NCBI RefSeq assembly: GCF_001039355.2
Contig: NW_019775813.1
Span: 772,217-806,969, forward strand
Reading direction: 5' to 3'
DNA from: Lingula anatina
Lineage: Eukaryota; Brachiopoda; Lingulata; Lingulida; Lingulidae
DNA: 34,753 bases
The position numbers and the translations under genes were made by a program. The notes under the pieces are model-generated. The model searched no databases. It was given only the letters and a program-made list of their open reading frames with translations, and had not been told where the DNA came from. Shown piece by piece: positions 9,901-20,792 of this stretch (position 1 is the first letter of the stretch; every line of letters starts with the position of its first letter).

Positions 9901-12900
9901 TTCTTAAAAAAAAACCTAACACAAAAATACCCAATGCAACAGAGCCACTAACACCAAAAATTACACAACTGAGATAGCATTTTCACTTCACAAGTGAATA
10001 TCTTCACTTTCCAGGGGGATAGACCAAGGCAGGGAGGTGATCATTTCCAATGTGGACCCCCTGTCACCAGCCATGAGGGCGGGGCTCAGGAAGGGGGACA
10101 GGATCCTGAAGGTAACCCTATCATTTAGAAGTTAATTGACCTAAAATTAAGTAAAATTCAAGCATATCTTTCATAACTGTTGCTGTATGTCATTTTTGCA
10201 ATGAGTGGTAAACCTCACAAGATTATAACATTTTCACCAACATCTGATAAATAATAAATGGTGGACTGTTGTAGAAAACGATGAAGTACATGTCATTATT
10301 TATTAATGATGTGGTGAAAATTTTATTTTTTGACAAAAACAGATACTAGTACCTGTATTATAATTAATTAATGGTACCAGCAGGTATATGCCATATGGCT
10401 TTTTGGTTGACAAAAGTCATTTCTTATAAATTATTCATGTAATTCACCTACAGATTTATTCTGAAAATCGTTATACTTTATACATAAATAATTACAGTAT
10501 ATGAAATAGTCAACAGTGCATTATTTCCACTGTTACAGTTAAATGGGTATCCTGTGTTTGACATGACTCACATGGAGGTCATTACCTTGGCAACATCTGC
10601 TCCCATAGTGCATCTGGTGGTACAGCCAGTGTGTCAAAGGTCAAGGACGAGTTCAAGGTCAAAACCAAAGTCAAAGAAAACTGGTAAGGCACTATATCTA
10701 CATATTGTGTATGTACCAAATTGGTAAATAAGCCCTTAATGGGTAGAGCCAGCATGTTTATCTAATGGATTTTTTATAGGCAGAAGAAGAGATAACCCGT
10801 CAATGTTTCCCTTGGATAATTGAATGCTCTAATTAAAACATGTTGATGCGCACTTAAGAGAGTATTTAGTTTGCTAATGGGGTTGTTGCTCTGCTATAAC
10901 CCCCTCCTGTGATGAGAACTATTTTAGGTCAAAACTTTCTAATCATGTCGTGGGCTTTAAGGACATGTTATCCCGATTTTCAAGTGATTCAGAAATAAAT
11001 GAAATATCAGCACAGTACAAAGCTTGCCAATTTAGCATATAAGTTAGTATAAAATGAACATGTCTTTGGTGATTGATGTTCTATAGATGTAAATAAAGAT
11101 GCATATTAGTTAAAATATAAAATGAAGATGTCACTGATGTTAAATTAATTGTTGTCTCTTGTGTTCTTTGATGTGAATAAGAAATGCAGACAGAGATACA
11201 GAGTATGACTACTAGTAATATACTAGTATGCTGTTCGTTCCTCTTTATATAAGGTGGAATTGAGATTGAAAAGCTACATGTAAAGGTTCATTTGTTTCAT
11301 AAAGAATGCCTTGTTAAAGATGACATTTTTGCAGAGCCTTTCAGGTATTCCAACCCAATAAATCAAGAATATGATGTATTAGTGTTTGAGAGGCATTGTG
11401 GGATATCTCTGTGCTGAGTATGGAGTACAGAGAAACCCCACAATGCTGTAGACCTTGGCAATCACTGTTGAATTTATTTGTTACAAGTACCAGTAGCTGC
11501 AGAGTGTTGTGTTTTAAACCAACTAGCATGCTGCCAGCATCAGATTGTGTGTGGAAACTCTGCACTTGTAACAGGATCCAGAGATATTTTTCTGACAGTC
11601 TTCTAAATTGTCTTTGTTGATCCATCCTCCATTTTTGACCATCTTCCGACAGAAAAAAATTAGGTGCCCATCAATTTTAAATTGAAAGATTCTGCCTGTC
11701 TTCCGGAGGACCCAGAAGACAACCTCTATAAATCTTTAGCCAATATTCAATGTATTGATCGGCATCATGAGTAATTACCCACTATCAGTCTCTACATGGA
11801 CTAATTGGGCGCTGAAGATACTCATAGAGGCGAGGGGAAATATCAACAGTGACAATGTGCTCAAATAGATATTAAAAATAGGTTTGGATCTCAATTGAGC
11901 ATGTACTTTTGTATAATGTGTAGATACTTGGATTGCAATAACGCATAAAGACAGGCAGGTTGGGAAGATATAAAAGTACAAAGTACTGAGGGTCATTGCA
12001 GCCATGAAAATGACTCTCTGAATCATGTCAGCAAGCACACATTCTGACTTGCTTCAATATTTTTTCACTATTTTGCACTTTAGTACCCTCAGTTTGAAAA
12101 GAATCTGGTCTTATTTTAAAGAAGTGATGTAAAACAGTTATGTAATTTAAAAGATACACAAAATTTGTGTCTCTAACGTTACTTTTTAGTGTGGGATGAC
12201 CCCCCCCCCCCCCCCACACACACACACATACATACAGAGCCCTAACTGAAGATGTGAAGATGATGTCAGCTGGTAGGCCATGTGCTAAGGTGATTATTGA
12301 GCGTTGATCGAAGAATACAGCATAAGGCATTAAAAGTAATTGCAGTATTCACTGCATGTACTGTAGGAATTGACAACACCCGATACTGAATGCAACAATT
12401 AAGGTGAAAGCTTCTTCTGAATACACCTCAACTGATTTTATTCATCTTGAGCTTGACTTGCCCTACCTGCGGAGATGTCCCCTGGAGACCTTCTGAGCAG
12501 GGAACTGATGAGATCACTGACAAATGAGGTGACATTTCCTGTTCTGCTGTTTCCTCTGAAATATCTTGGTGACTGACCCTGAGATTCGGAGAGTTTCTTG
12601 GACACGGTTTTTTAATTCAAATCAAAAGTCCAATTTTTTTCACATATATTGTCTCTAATAATTAACCTCTGAACCTCAGGGCACTGGTGATAATGCACAG
12701 CAGGTGCTTGCCTGAGAAATCTGTATTGCTACTAAATTGGCTCTAATCTGACAGTGCACGCAATATCACACACACAGAATTAAGGAGATTTATGTCAGAT
12801 TTGGTCTTAAAGGTGTTGCAAGATGACCCAGTACCATTTATGAGCAGATTGAGCCTGTAGGAGAAGATGCCCGTCTTCTATACAAGGTACCCTGTCTGTC

Positions 12901-15900
12901 ATGTTAATATCTTTTTTCTTTTTCTGCTGTATGAATAGGAGGGTCTTATTCTAGTTCAGACTCAAATTAGTGGTGGTTGTTTTTGGAATATATCCTGCAG
13001 TCTTAATTCTCTTGACTAGAAACAGACTACATTTTGTGTAAGTGTGATAGATTGCTGACTCTTAATTTCCCTAATTGGTAACACTAGATCTGTTTTTGCC
13101 AGATTACAAAAAGATCTCATAGGTTTTGTGGAAAAAATATCTCATGAGATTAATAAGACGGCAATAATCAATACTCTCAGACAAAGCCACATTATCAAAT
13201 ATTGTAGTTGATGAGAGTCCAATTTGTTCCCTTGTTCAGGTCTGTAGGGATGAGGTTTAAGTAAAAACCTGATCTAATCTGCCTCACCAGACAACATAAT
13301 ACCATGCATTGCCTCGAGTTAAATGAAATCTCCTTTCATTATTTCAACTAATACCAGTCAAGACCACTTTATGGAATTAGAGGGTTTGTTTTAATTTAAT
13401 CACTGCATGCTTATGCATTCCGTAGAGTAGGCCTAAGTTGTTTTATTTTATTTTTTATTTTTAAACTAGCTAGAATGATCTATGTTGTTTGTTAAAATGG
13501 TGGAGGCAATAAAAAGCAGCTCAGTAACTAATGTCATTCCTCCAGAGTAGAGTACAGACAGAAAATCTGAAAGCCACAGGATACCTGGGGAATTCAGTAA
13601 CAGTACACTAAAGTTGGAAGACTTAAATAAATAAGTGTCTTTCTGCTAGGTCAGATGCAGTTTAAGTCAATGTATGTTATCACTTACACATTATTAATAT
13701 TATGCTGACAATGATAACTTCTTCACATGGAACATAGAAGCAATGTTATAGTGATCAATATATATCGCTTTTATGACAGTTTTCTAAAGATCACCAGATT
13801 ACTTTTCAAAACAATTTTGCCCTCTTTAATGTGTACTTTGAGATAGAGTTACAAAACATGCTTCATTTCAGCTAAGCACAATGATTCCCAATCACGTAGC
13901 AAGAAGAAAGTAATTGAGTGAAGAAGTAAAGTAATCTGGATGCTGCTGTTTATTGATTTTCAGTGCGATTCAGGAATTTTGTTGAACAGTTCAACATATA
14001 TGGACAAGTGCATGAGCATTTCCTGTACTAAATTGATAGCACACGGCAGAATTGAGCGTCAGTCAGTCCTTGGAAAACCAGTGTAAATCTGATATGTGTG
14101 GTGGCATTGTGCATGGCGTGTGTGGAGTTAAAGGTAGCCCTCCCCCCCCTCCCTTGCCACCCAAATCTTAATATATTAAATCTCTTTTCAGACAATTTTT
14201 GAATGAAAAATTTGATGAAAGATTTTTTTTAAATTTTTAAGAACTTTAACAATGAGATGTATACTGTTCTTAGCTACCCTATCTCCTGAGCCCCCCCCCC
14301 CCCTCCCCCCCCCCCCCCCCAATCAGTGTCTGCATGGCTTGACTTGATGGTTGATGTTTTTGCATGTGCTTTGAAAATTTATAGTATATCATAAATTGAT
14401 ACAATATCACCCCATTGAACATGTTTAAGAAGTTGGCAGTGTACAAAAACTAAAATGAAGATAATAACTTTAAAAAATATCTCTAATGTTTTGGCAAAAA
14501 CATTTGCATGAACTGAGGATTGGGAGTTTTTTCCTGAAGGGGGATTTCTTACTTTTTAGGACAAATTTCTGCATGGTTTTACCGAGAAAGGTTTGAAAGT
14601 TGGAATTGGAAGTGCTGATTGGTGGATTTTGATATGCAGTGCCCTCTACTATTCTTTTGGATAATCTGATACCAAATAACAATCAGCGCATGCATGAAAT
14701 GCAATAAATTAAATGTACAAACTAGGGCATGTGATAAATTTTTGTGCAGCCAAAATAATTGACATATATCCAGTCTTATTTATTTGATTTTAATAATTGA
14801 CTATAAGTTATTGGTATTAGCTATGTTTGAGTTTAATTTTGTTAGATGTAAATTTCATTGTCAGTCTTTTCTGATATTGATCATAAACAGCAATACTGAT
14901 CAATCCATAGACATTTCACTGAAATTAGATACATTATATATGAATAATTAGTTATAGATATTATACTGTATGTACATGTATGTCTGCTACAGTATGCAGA
15001 ACTTTGATATCTAATTGTTTCAGGCTCAATTTCCTTCTAAGAATGCTTAAAGTTCACAGAAGACCCTGTAAAGTATATTTTTGATCCAGACAAAAAGTGA
15101 ACAATTGGGCTGTTATGTTAAATGTGATATAAATAATTAAACAAATGCTTTTCTCCTTTTTTTCAACAGGAGAGTCAGCAGTGGCTCCATCTAGGGAGGA
15201 ACCTGAAAGGCTAAACAGTGAGCCCCATCAACAACATGGAGAAGATAATCACATGACAGACACACACGGTATATCAATTCACCCTTTTTTAAATGAGTTG
15301 TTATCTATTTAAAGGATGTGCAAGGGTTTGTCTGTTTAGGCCATGCAATTTATTTGCTAATACCACACCATTCAGTTTTGAACATAATTTAAATTGTCAT
15401 TATTACTAGGATTATTTTTCATCTCAGCTAAGCTCTTTACATAAACTTTTATTATACGTCATCATTTTTTTTATCTACTTGTCAAGAAAATGTATTAGAA
15501 AAGCTTCATTTGGTGTTCAGTCATTTGAACTGACCAATATTAAAGTATTTAAAATGTGCCAGTCCATCATTAATGAGATTTCAACAGTTTAGAGAGGCAC
15601 TATATTTATATCTTCTTGTCAAGAAAATGTATTTCAACAGTTAAGAGACCTGGCACTACTGGTCCTAATAACCAATGGAACTGAAACTATTAATAAGAAA
15701 AAGTAGAGGTGACAAAGCAAAGGATTTTATTCATAACATTGTGATTTATTTTCATATATTCCAGATCCTGTAAGTCAGCCCACTGTCACAGACTACTCTC
15801 CAACCCACCTGTCACGACCTGAAGAAATACGACGGTAATTATGGAATGCAATGCAATATAACAATTGGGGCAATATAATAAATGAGTAAAGATATAAAAA

Positions 15901-17074
15901 AGGATTATGAATTCATTAAACTTGCATCAGTCACAAGAAATTGGACCTTAACTGGTTTTAGTCCAGATGACATCAAGTAGGATTCAGGTGTTTCTGTCCA
16001 TAAAGACACCCATGTGTAGATTCAACATTTGTTATGTCATATCTGTGCATTTTCTAAATAAACAAGAACAGCTATGTTAAATACATTTTAAAAATGCTGA
16101 GTCAGCAAAACATTTTTGCTAGGTTTAAAAGACAGATGTTGCTATGTTTCAGTTATGAACAACATCTTGAGAGAACACCACCTGTGATTGCCTCCACTCC
16201 TGTGCCAACTGACATGCCAACACCTCTAGTTGCTAGGCGACAGCTCCAGTATCCAGGCAACCAGGCAGATGGTGCCGCATCTCAAGAGGAAATGGAAATG
16301 TCCATGAGCTTTGAAGAGACCAGTATCACATCCCCTCAATTAGGTCACCATGGTAACGGTGTTGCTAGGAGACACCAGGGAGTCATGAATGTTGCTAACA
16401 ACCTTACATCACAGGATGTGTCAAACAATGATGGTGTCAGGCGGTGGCAAGATGTCATTGGCAAAGAACAGGAACTACAGGTGGCAACTATGACCATTCA
16501 TGATGGGGACAGTGATGTTGAAAGTAACATGATACCAGGGGGCAGCACAGGTAGCTCAACACCAGGGGGCAGCACAGCCAATACAGCACCAAGGGGAGGT
16601 ACTGAGGAGCAGAAAAGGGTTAAAAAGTACATGTCTCAGACAATCCGTCTTAACATGGATCAGCCAGAAAAGGGACTGAGCAGTGACCCTGCAAAGTACG
16701 AACCACTCAGTCCTGGAAAGTCGAGCCGGAGTAGTTTCCACGAACATGTAAAAAATGTCTTCAACTACAATATCCCATCAAATGGAGACCCTCACCCTGT
16801 GCCGGACGTGAGGGTCGAGGCTCCCCCGTTACCAGGCAACACTAATCAGAGTCTGTCTATTTCTGAATGGGACGCTGTTGCTGGGTCACATGATCTAAAT
16901 AACAGCCGCGACAGTTCGGGGAGCCAGGCGTACACAGATTTCACCACAAGTCAAAATGTGACCATTCTCCAGGTGATGGAGGTTCTGGAGTCAGACGACC
17001 AGAATTCCATGTCAGGTCAGCAGGTGGCACCTCCAGTCAGGTCAAGGTCAGGTCTTGTGGGTGGCCATTTTTGA
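5578..17074 (+). CDS. Harmonin/whirlin/PDZD7-family scaffold: HN domain plus two PDZ domains (whole gene)
   Basis: Coding exons: 5578-6978, 9064-9205, 9596-9683, 10015-10111, 10539-10683, 15170-15268, 15765-15834, 16153-17074. All are GT-AG and phase-consistent, giving about 987 residues. Residues 1-95 form an HN (harmonin-N-like) helical domain ('VVRDLAHELLSSRERQVLKD'). Residues 96-425 are a low-complexity polar linker. PDZ1 is about 426-508, with the carboxylate loop SLGFCIRGG. PDZ2 is about 527-606, with loop WLGCSIRGG. The remaining 380 residues are predicted disordered and rich in Ser, Thr, Gln and Asn. HN plus tandem PDZ is the core of the Usher-syndrome scaffolds, which bundle cadherin/adhesion-receptor tails at actin protrusions. 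Family members often carry a third C-terminal PDZ, which I do not find here. I cannot choose between harmonin, whirlin and PDZD7 orthology. The C-terminus (stop at 17072-17074) assumes no further splicing. Confidence 0.85.
6979..9063 (+). other. Intron splitting PDZ1; no gene seen
   Basis: A 2085-bp AT-rich intron. Donor GTAGGT is at 6979; acceptor TTTCTACCTCAG ends at 9063. Only chance open frames are present. A simple A-rich AAATAAAC/GAAAATGAAC stretch lies at about 8795-8920. Confidence 0.75.
9064..9205 (+). CDS. Coding exon 2: second half of PDZ1
   Basis: 142 nt, phase 0 to 1. It encodes GLLVGDRIVKVNETSF then RKISHDEAVFFIKHSDVVKI, the GD-I--VN strand and the H-EAV alpha-B helix typical of PDZ domains. 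The helix starts with His, as expected for a class I ligand pocket. Donor is AA|GTGAGT. Confidence 0.85.
9596..9683 (+). CDS. Coding exon 3: inter-PDZ linker and start of PDZ2
   Basis: 88 nt, phase 1 to 2, acceptor TTTCAATTTCAG. It encodes SIEEAAKICKEKALVV then HADPDGWLGCSIRG. The usual GLGF loop is replaced by WLGC. The donor GG|GTAAGG is followed within 20 bases by a G-quadruplex-prone tract. Confidence 0.82.
9703..9729 (+). other. G-quadruplex-prone tract beside a 5' splice site
   Basis: Four G-runs (GGG, GGGGGG, GGGGGG, GGGGG) are separated by 1-5 bases, starting 20 bases after the coding exon 3 donor. G-runs at this position are known intronic splicing enhancers. The effect here is inference. 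Confidence 0.6.
10015..10111 (+). CDS. Coding exon 4: core of PDZ2
   Basis: 97 nt, phase 2 to 0, acceptor TTCACTTTCCAG. It encodes GIDQGREVIISNVDPLSPAM then RAGLRKGDRILK, with the AGL-KGDRIL turn that positions the PDZ beta-strands. The intron position after DRILK is directly before the LNG strand. Confidence 0.85.
10539..10683 (+). CDS. Coding exon 5: end of PDZ2 and basic tail
   Basis: 145 nt, phase 0 to 1. It encodes LNGYPVFDMTHMEVITLATS, then the last strand IVHLVVQPV and an Arg/Ser/Lys-rich tail (QRSRTSSRSKPKSKKT). 'DMTHMEV' is the alpha-B helix; the His needed for class I ligands is present. Confidence 0.85.
10684..15169 (+). other. 4.5-kb intron; no supported gene
   Basis: The largest intron of the PDZ gene. 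It contains a C16-(CA)n tract at 12200-12235 and a C-rich tract at 14291-14320, both with G-rich complements. A possible cryptic exon at 13872 (AKHNDSQSRSKKK) was considered and rejected on phase. The open frames at 11341-11625, 11775-12330 and 14470-14682 show no family features. Confidence 0.7.
14291..14320. repeat. C-rich homopolymer tract
   Basis: Thirty bases of C with one T. With 12200-12215 (C16) it makes the minus strand G-quadruplex-prone at two places in this intron. Confidence 0.9.
15170..15268 (+). CDS. Coding exon 6: disordered tail
   Basis: 99 nt, phase 1 to 1, so it can be skipped without a frame shift. Acceptor is TTTTTTTCAACAG, donor G|GTATAT. It encodes an acidic and polar stretch (ESAVAPSREEPERLNSEPHQ then QHGEDNHMTDTH). 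No domain is recognised. Confidence 0.65.
15765..15834 (+). CDS. Coding exon 7: disordered tail
   Basis: 70 nt, phase 1 to 2. Acceptor is TTCATATATTCCAG, donor CG|GTAATT. It encodes DPVSQPTVTDYSPTHLSRPE then EIR, rich in Pro, Ser and Thr. It is supported by phase continuity with exon 8. Confidence 0.65.
16153..17074 (+). CDS. Coding exon 8: long disordered C-terminus
   Basis: The 922-nt last exon encodes residues 681-987 and ends in LVGGHF-stop. Acceptor TGTTGCTATGTTTCAG matches phase 2. Two adjacent near-identical PGGSTGSST / PGGSTANTA units (about 16540-16585) show a small in-frame repeat. No third PDZ or second HN is seen, unlike full-length whirlin. Whether the last residues act as a PDZ ligand is unknown. 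Confidence 0.72.
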
Positions 17075-18010
17075 GAATCTCATCCATTGCTTTAACTCTC
17101 ACAGGGCTTGTGGGCAGCAATTTTAGAGAAACAGATATAAAAATAAATAATGTCAGAAGCCTGTATTGGACAGTGAAGATAACAGGGCCACTTGCAGCAA
17201 AATAAAAGGAGCAGGTCTAACAGAGATGATACTTATTTAATGGTAATAACTGAACAGTGTCTGATGAAGATAACACACACATAGCAGCAACAAGAACTTC
17301 ATCCCCTGACAATTAAAAGATTAGGTACTTACTGGCCTATAAAATATTGAAATGTTGAACATTTCTTACATTATTGTCGTTGATTGGCAACGCTTTGCAG
17401 ACTGTTATTTCCGGCTGCTCTCTTTGCCATTTGATCTGTCAGCTTGCTTCTGCGTTCATTTATCAAAAAGGTGCTTTTTATACCGTGTCTCCATGTTTCC
17501 TGTTTGGTTTTGCATTCTACATACCTAATAGTATGTATATATGTTGTGTACAGTATAAATATTGTATAAATGTATTGAAATTGCAGTATTTACTATCTCC
17601 TGTTCTAGTTTAAAATGAAATTAATGTATCATTTCTCAGACAGGTGCTTTCACTGTTCTCTACTACTGTGTATGACCAAATAGGCTGTTAACAGACACGC
17701 ACTGCAAAGTATCAAGGTTTCAAACATTAGGGCTTCATTGATTACATTTACATCAATGTTTTATTATAATACATATCCACATTAAATATTGGTAGCTATA
17801 AAAAGACATATAATTATATCAAAAAGGTTGCTACTTTCTGCCTCATGTAAATAGCTTATAATCAAAAGTGAATTACCTTTTTCATACATTTCAAAATTCT
17901 TTAATTTTATTAACAAAAAATCTTATTCAGTGGGCACTGTTCATTTCGATGCACCTGAATTAAGTAAAGGACATGCAACAGTTTGTTATTTGTAAGAACA
18001 GTTAAATAAA
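17075..18010 (+). other. 3' UTR and flank of PDZ gene; candidate poly(A) signals
   Basis: AATAAA occurs at 17142-17147, 17201-17206 and 18005-18010. The first two would give a short 3' UTR. Which one is used cannot be told from sequence. No other gene is seen. Confidence 0.35.
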
Positions 18011-18154
18011 CTGGCTGCACTGTGCTGTTCAGTTGATTCATTACTTAAAGCACTCTCCTGTCAAAAAACAATAGGTCGGGCCGTGCTTTATTTTGTGTAA
18101 AGTCACGTCATTCACAAATGCGTTCCACGCACCAGTGCACAGGGTTAATTTATT

Positions 18155-18177
18155 GTGCTTTAAGCCACATAAAGCAC
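18155..18177. repeat. Small inverted repeat beside the long hairpin
   Basis: GTGCTTTA and TAAAGCAC (8 bp, 7-base loop) lie directly upstream of the 35-bp hairpin, so the segment has two consecutive stem-loops. Confidence 0.6.
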
Positions 18178-18180
18178 TCA

Positions 18181-18267
18181 GCGCTGAGCTTTACGAGAAA
18201 TAGAGCAGATAATTGTCTCGGCTTCGCCTCACCAATTATCTGCTCTATTTCTCGTAAAGCTCAGCGC
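18181..18267. repeat. Perfect 35-bp inverted repeat (long hairpin)
   Basis: The arm at 18181-18215 (GCGCTGAGCTTTACGAGAAA and on) is the exact reverse complement of 18233-18267, with a 17-base loop (TCTCGGCTTCGCCTCAC). Weaker pairing extends about 10 bases further out. It lies in the convergent intergenic region. It could be a foldback transposable element, or a hairpin RNA source if transcribed. Perfect arms suggest recent origin or gene conversion. Confidence 0.9.
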
Positions 18268-18742
18268 CTCGTACTTTATCTATACCTTATTTCAATGTCT
18301 CCATTACACATGACTTGCACAGATAAAAGTGGACCTTAGTGGAAAAATAAAGTGGAAAAACCCAAGTGCCATAGGCACACAGCTCTCTCTGGAGGGAGGA
18401 GGGTAAGGGGCATAGGGACAATACCCTAATATTTGGATAAACCTGAAAGACTCATCTCTACACACAAATATTTATGTTCAGAGATGATTTTCATTAACTA
18501 CTGGAGGAGGACAGGGTTGGCTTGAGTGGTGGGGAGACTCAGCTCCCAGTGGGAACCACCAGCAAGTTATTGTAATGTTTTTAAGTGTTAAAGATAGGTT
18601 TCTGACACATCTAGAGAAAGTTATCAAAATATGCACATAACTCTCTGATGTTTGGCACAACCCGACAGAGGTAAAGGTATAATTTCAATGAAATAAGTCA
18701 GAAATAATAACCAACAAAACACACCGAGGTAAGTTGACAAAT

Positions 18743-18748
18743 TTTATT
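18743..18748 (-). promoter_or_regulatory. Candidate poly(A) signal of the Raf gene
   Basis: AATAAA on the minus strand, about 1.85 kb after the Raf stop codon. It is the clearest signal I found in the expected 3' UTR, but the choice is an inference. Confidence 0.25.
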
Positions 18749-18749
18749 A

Positions 18750-20597
18750 ACACTAAATCTGAATGCCCATTTTCACAGTGACATCAGCTGCATCCATAGA
18801 AAGATGCCACGTCACAACAAAAAATATTTTCCCTTGCCGCTGAAAACTGAACAGGGAAATAGTTCATTCAATCATTATGTCTGTTTGCTCTCTGCAGTTT
18901 TAACTTCAACTACTGCCCAAATGTGTAGTTCTTCAACTGCCTAATATCATGTCAAATGAAACTTCCTTCAATGTCTAAAAACAAAAGCTGCATGTGAGTC
19001 TGCAGAGATATACAAAGTTCTGGATATTGAGGACACAATAAATACATCTACAGGTGCTGCACACATCAAGACAATTACTCCTGCTAGAAAAGAGCACAGA
19101 GAAGATATGGGGTTTACAGGGGGAGGAGGGAGGGGAGGGGGGGGCACCTGCTCTTTTATTGGAGTGGATCCAGACCTATGAAAGAATAGCATTTTTTTCT
19201 TGGTATGAAAAATGACACCTGTTTTTGATTATTTTTTAACCAGTTTTTCAATGACTTGTTGATATATGTATATTTTAGCAAAAAGTAAATAAATTAAAGA
19301 GCAGGTTGACACTCCACATAATCAGTTTTGTAATACATCTCATAAATAAATATAAAAAATCTAAAACTTCACAAGACAAATATGGATTTTTCTCTACATT
19401 CCCAATTAAAATTCTTACACTGGTATTGGCTGTTTAAAACAGTTGAACAGCAACAACTGCAGCATTGAGAGGTGTTCTCAATAGAATCTTCTCTTTCTTA
19501 AACAATTTCATTTTTTTAAGTGCCAGATTCTTCCATTTACTTTGCTAAATTCATGAAAAAGGATCTACATATTTCTTCAAATATATTCAAACCACACAGC
19601 GGATCCAATGCAACTGTGTTTAATTGGCTTAAAGCTTTCTCTGGGCACACTGATTTTACTTTCTCAAAAGACTTTTTTTGCAAGAGAATTCTGACATCAG
19701 AATTAAGTGCATAAATATCATACATACATTTGTACATTCTATGTACAGTAATGAGTGTTACGTACATTTTTACATCAATATTATCATCATATAGACCACT
19801 GGTAAGGTAACACCCTAAATAGAACATAATACATATACATATAGAATATTCTACCATTGTACAAGTATGGCATCCTTTTTTGTGAGAAGTAAAAGTTCAC
19901 ATTCAAAATGTAAAATGTCTGACATGATTGCCTTATAGACGTCTTTGCTCTTTGTCATGATTAACATTGTCCGTGCTGACAATTTTTCTGACATAATTTA
20001 GACCACTGCTGGCCTATCTACCTTGTCCAATGCATCAACTTACTAGCCTTTCCAATTTGACTAAATTGACTACAAGCCAATTCAATTTTATCTCATGATC
20101 AGTTGAATACAAGCTTTTCCAACTTGTCCAATGGGCTTACTTCGTGCCTTTCCAAGTTGTCAAGGGTGTGGAGTACTAGCACTTCCAGTTTGTCAGGCAT
20201 CTTCACTGCCTGATATATCAACACATGCAGTATAATGTGTACTAGAAAATCCAATTCATTTTGTGTTCTTACAGCTGGACAGTTCAACCAGTGCAGAGTG
20301 TTGAATACTGAGGCTGACTCATTTCTCTCAACGGGGCGTTTTGGTGCCACCATTCTCAACAGGCCTTGGCTCCTTATTGCAGTTTAAAATATAACGGCTT
20401 TACTGGCACACATTTATATAGGAATACATGTACCAGACCATTCCAGCCACTCATTTTAATACCAAGATCATCAAAGCACATAAAATCAATCTGTGAATTC
20501 CTCCTTGCCTTCTTTGTGAGCGGATGAAGACATCACAGACTGTTCACATCCCACCTCATCACAGTCCAGACCATGACTGATATTACTACACAACTTC
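18750..20597 (-). other. Presumed Raf 3' UTR / intergenic; no gene seen
   Basis: AT-rich sequence with only short chance open frames. A G-rich tract is at 19119-19144. A run of TTCCAATTTG / CTTTTCCAACTTGTCCAATG-like near-repeats lies at about 20030-20170. Confidence 0.4.
19119..19144 (+). other. G-quadruplex motif between convergent genes
   Basis: G5-A-GGA-GGG-A-GGGG-A-G8 meets the four-run G3+ pattern with very short loops. If the Raf 3' UTR extends this far, the transcript carries the C-rich complement, and the G-rich strand is displaced as non-template DNA only for plus-strand readthrough. Confidence 0.7.
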
Positions 20598-20792
20598 CTA
20601 GTAGGCAGTCATATTGGAGCTGTTGAAGAAATTGAATGCACCATACTGCCCTATGGGGGTCTTAGGCGATGCACACTGATATATGATGTCGAAATCGTCG
20701 GACTGGAGGTGGGTCCTGTTCAAAGTGGGTTCTGATTGGCTGCGGTGGAGTTTGGGCATGTTGCGAACAAGAGATTCCAAAGATGCTAATAT
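20598..20792 (-). CDS. raf: Raf last coding exon: C-terminal 14-3-3 and SPKTP sites
   Basis: 195 nt including TAG (20598-20600), phase 0, acceptor TTTTTTTCCGCAG. It encodes [20 protein letters not shown], with the RSQSEP 14-3-3 dimer-locking site (B-Raf S729 equivalent), and [14 protein letters not shown], the ERK feedback site. It extends eleven residues beyond the GAF of the vertebrate tail ([11 protein letters not shown]). Confidence 0.95.
   Translation of the reverse strand: MLASLESLVRNMPKLHRSQSEPTLNRTHLQSDDFDIIYQCASPKTPIGQYGAFNFFNSSNMTAY

Noticed and set aside
13872-13909. Possible extra exon AKHNDSQSRSKKK in the long PDZ-gene intron
   Set aside because: It has a TTTCAG acceptor and a GTAATT donor, but is 38 nt and ends in phase 0. 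It would break the frame into the exon at 15170.
15478-15657. Short direct repeats CTTGTCAAGAAAATGTATT and ATTTCAACAGTT within a PDZ-gene intron
   Set aside because: A small local duplication without splice or coding consequence; not worth a separate call.
17374-17613. Plus-strand 79-codon hydrophobic frame after the PDZ gene
   Set aside because: AT-rich 3' UTR sequence with no recognisable family; most likely chance.
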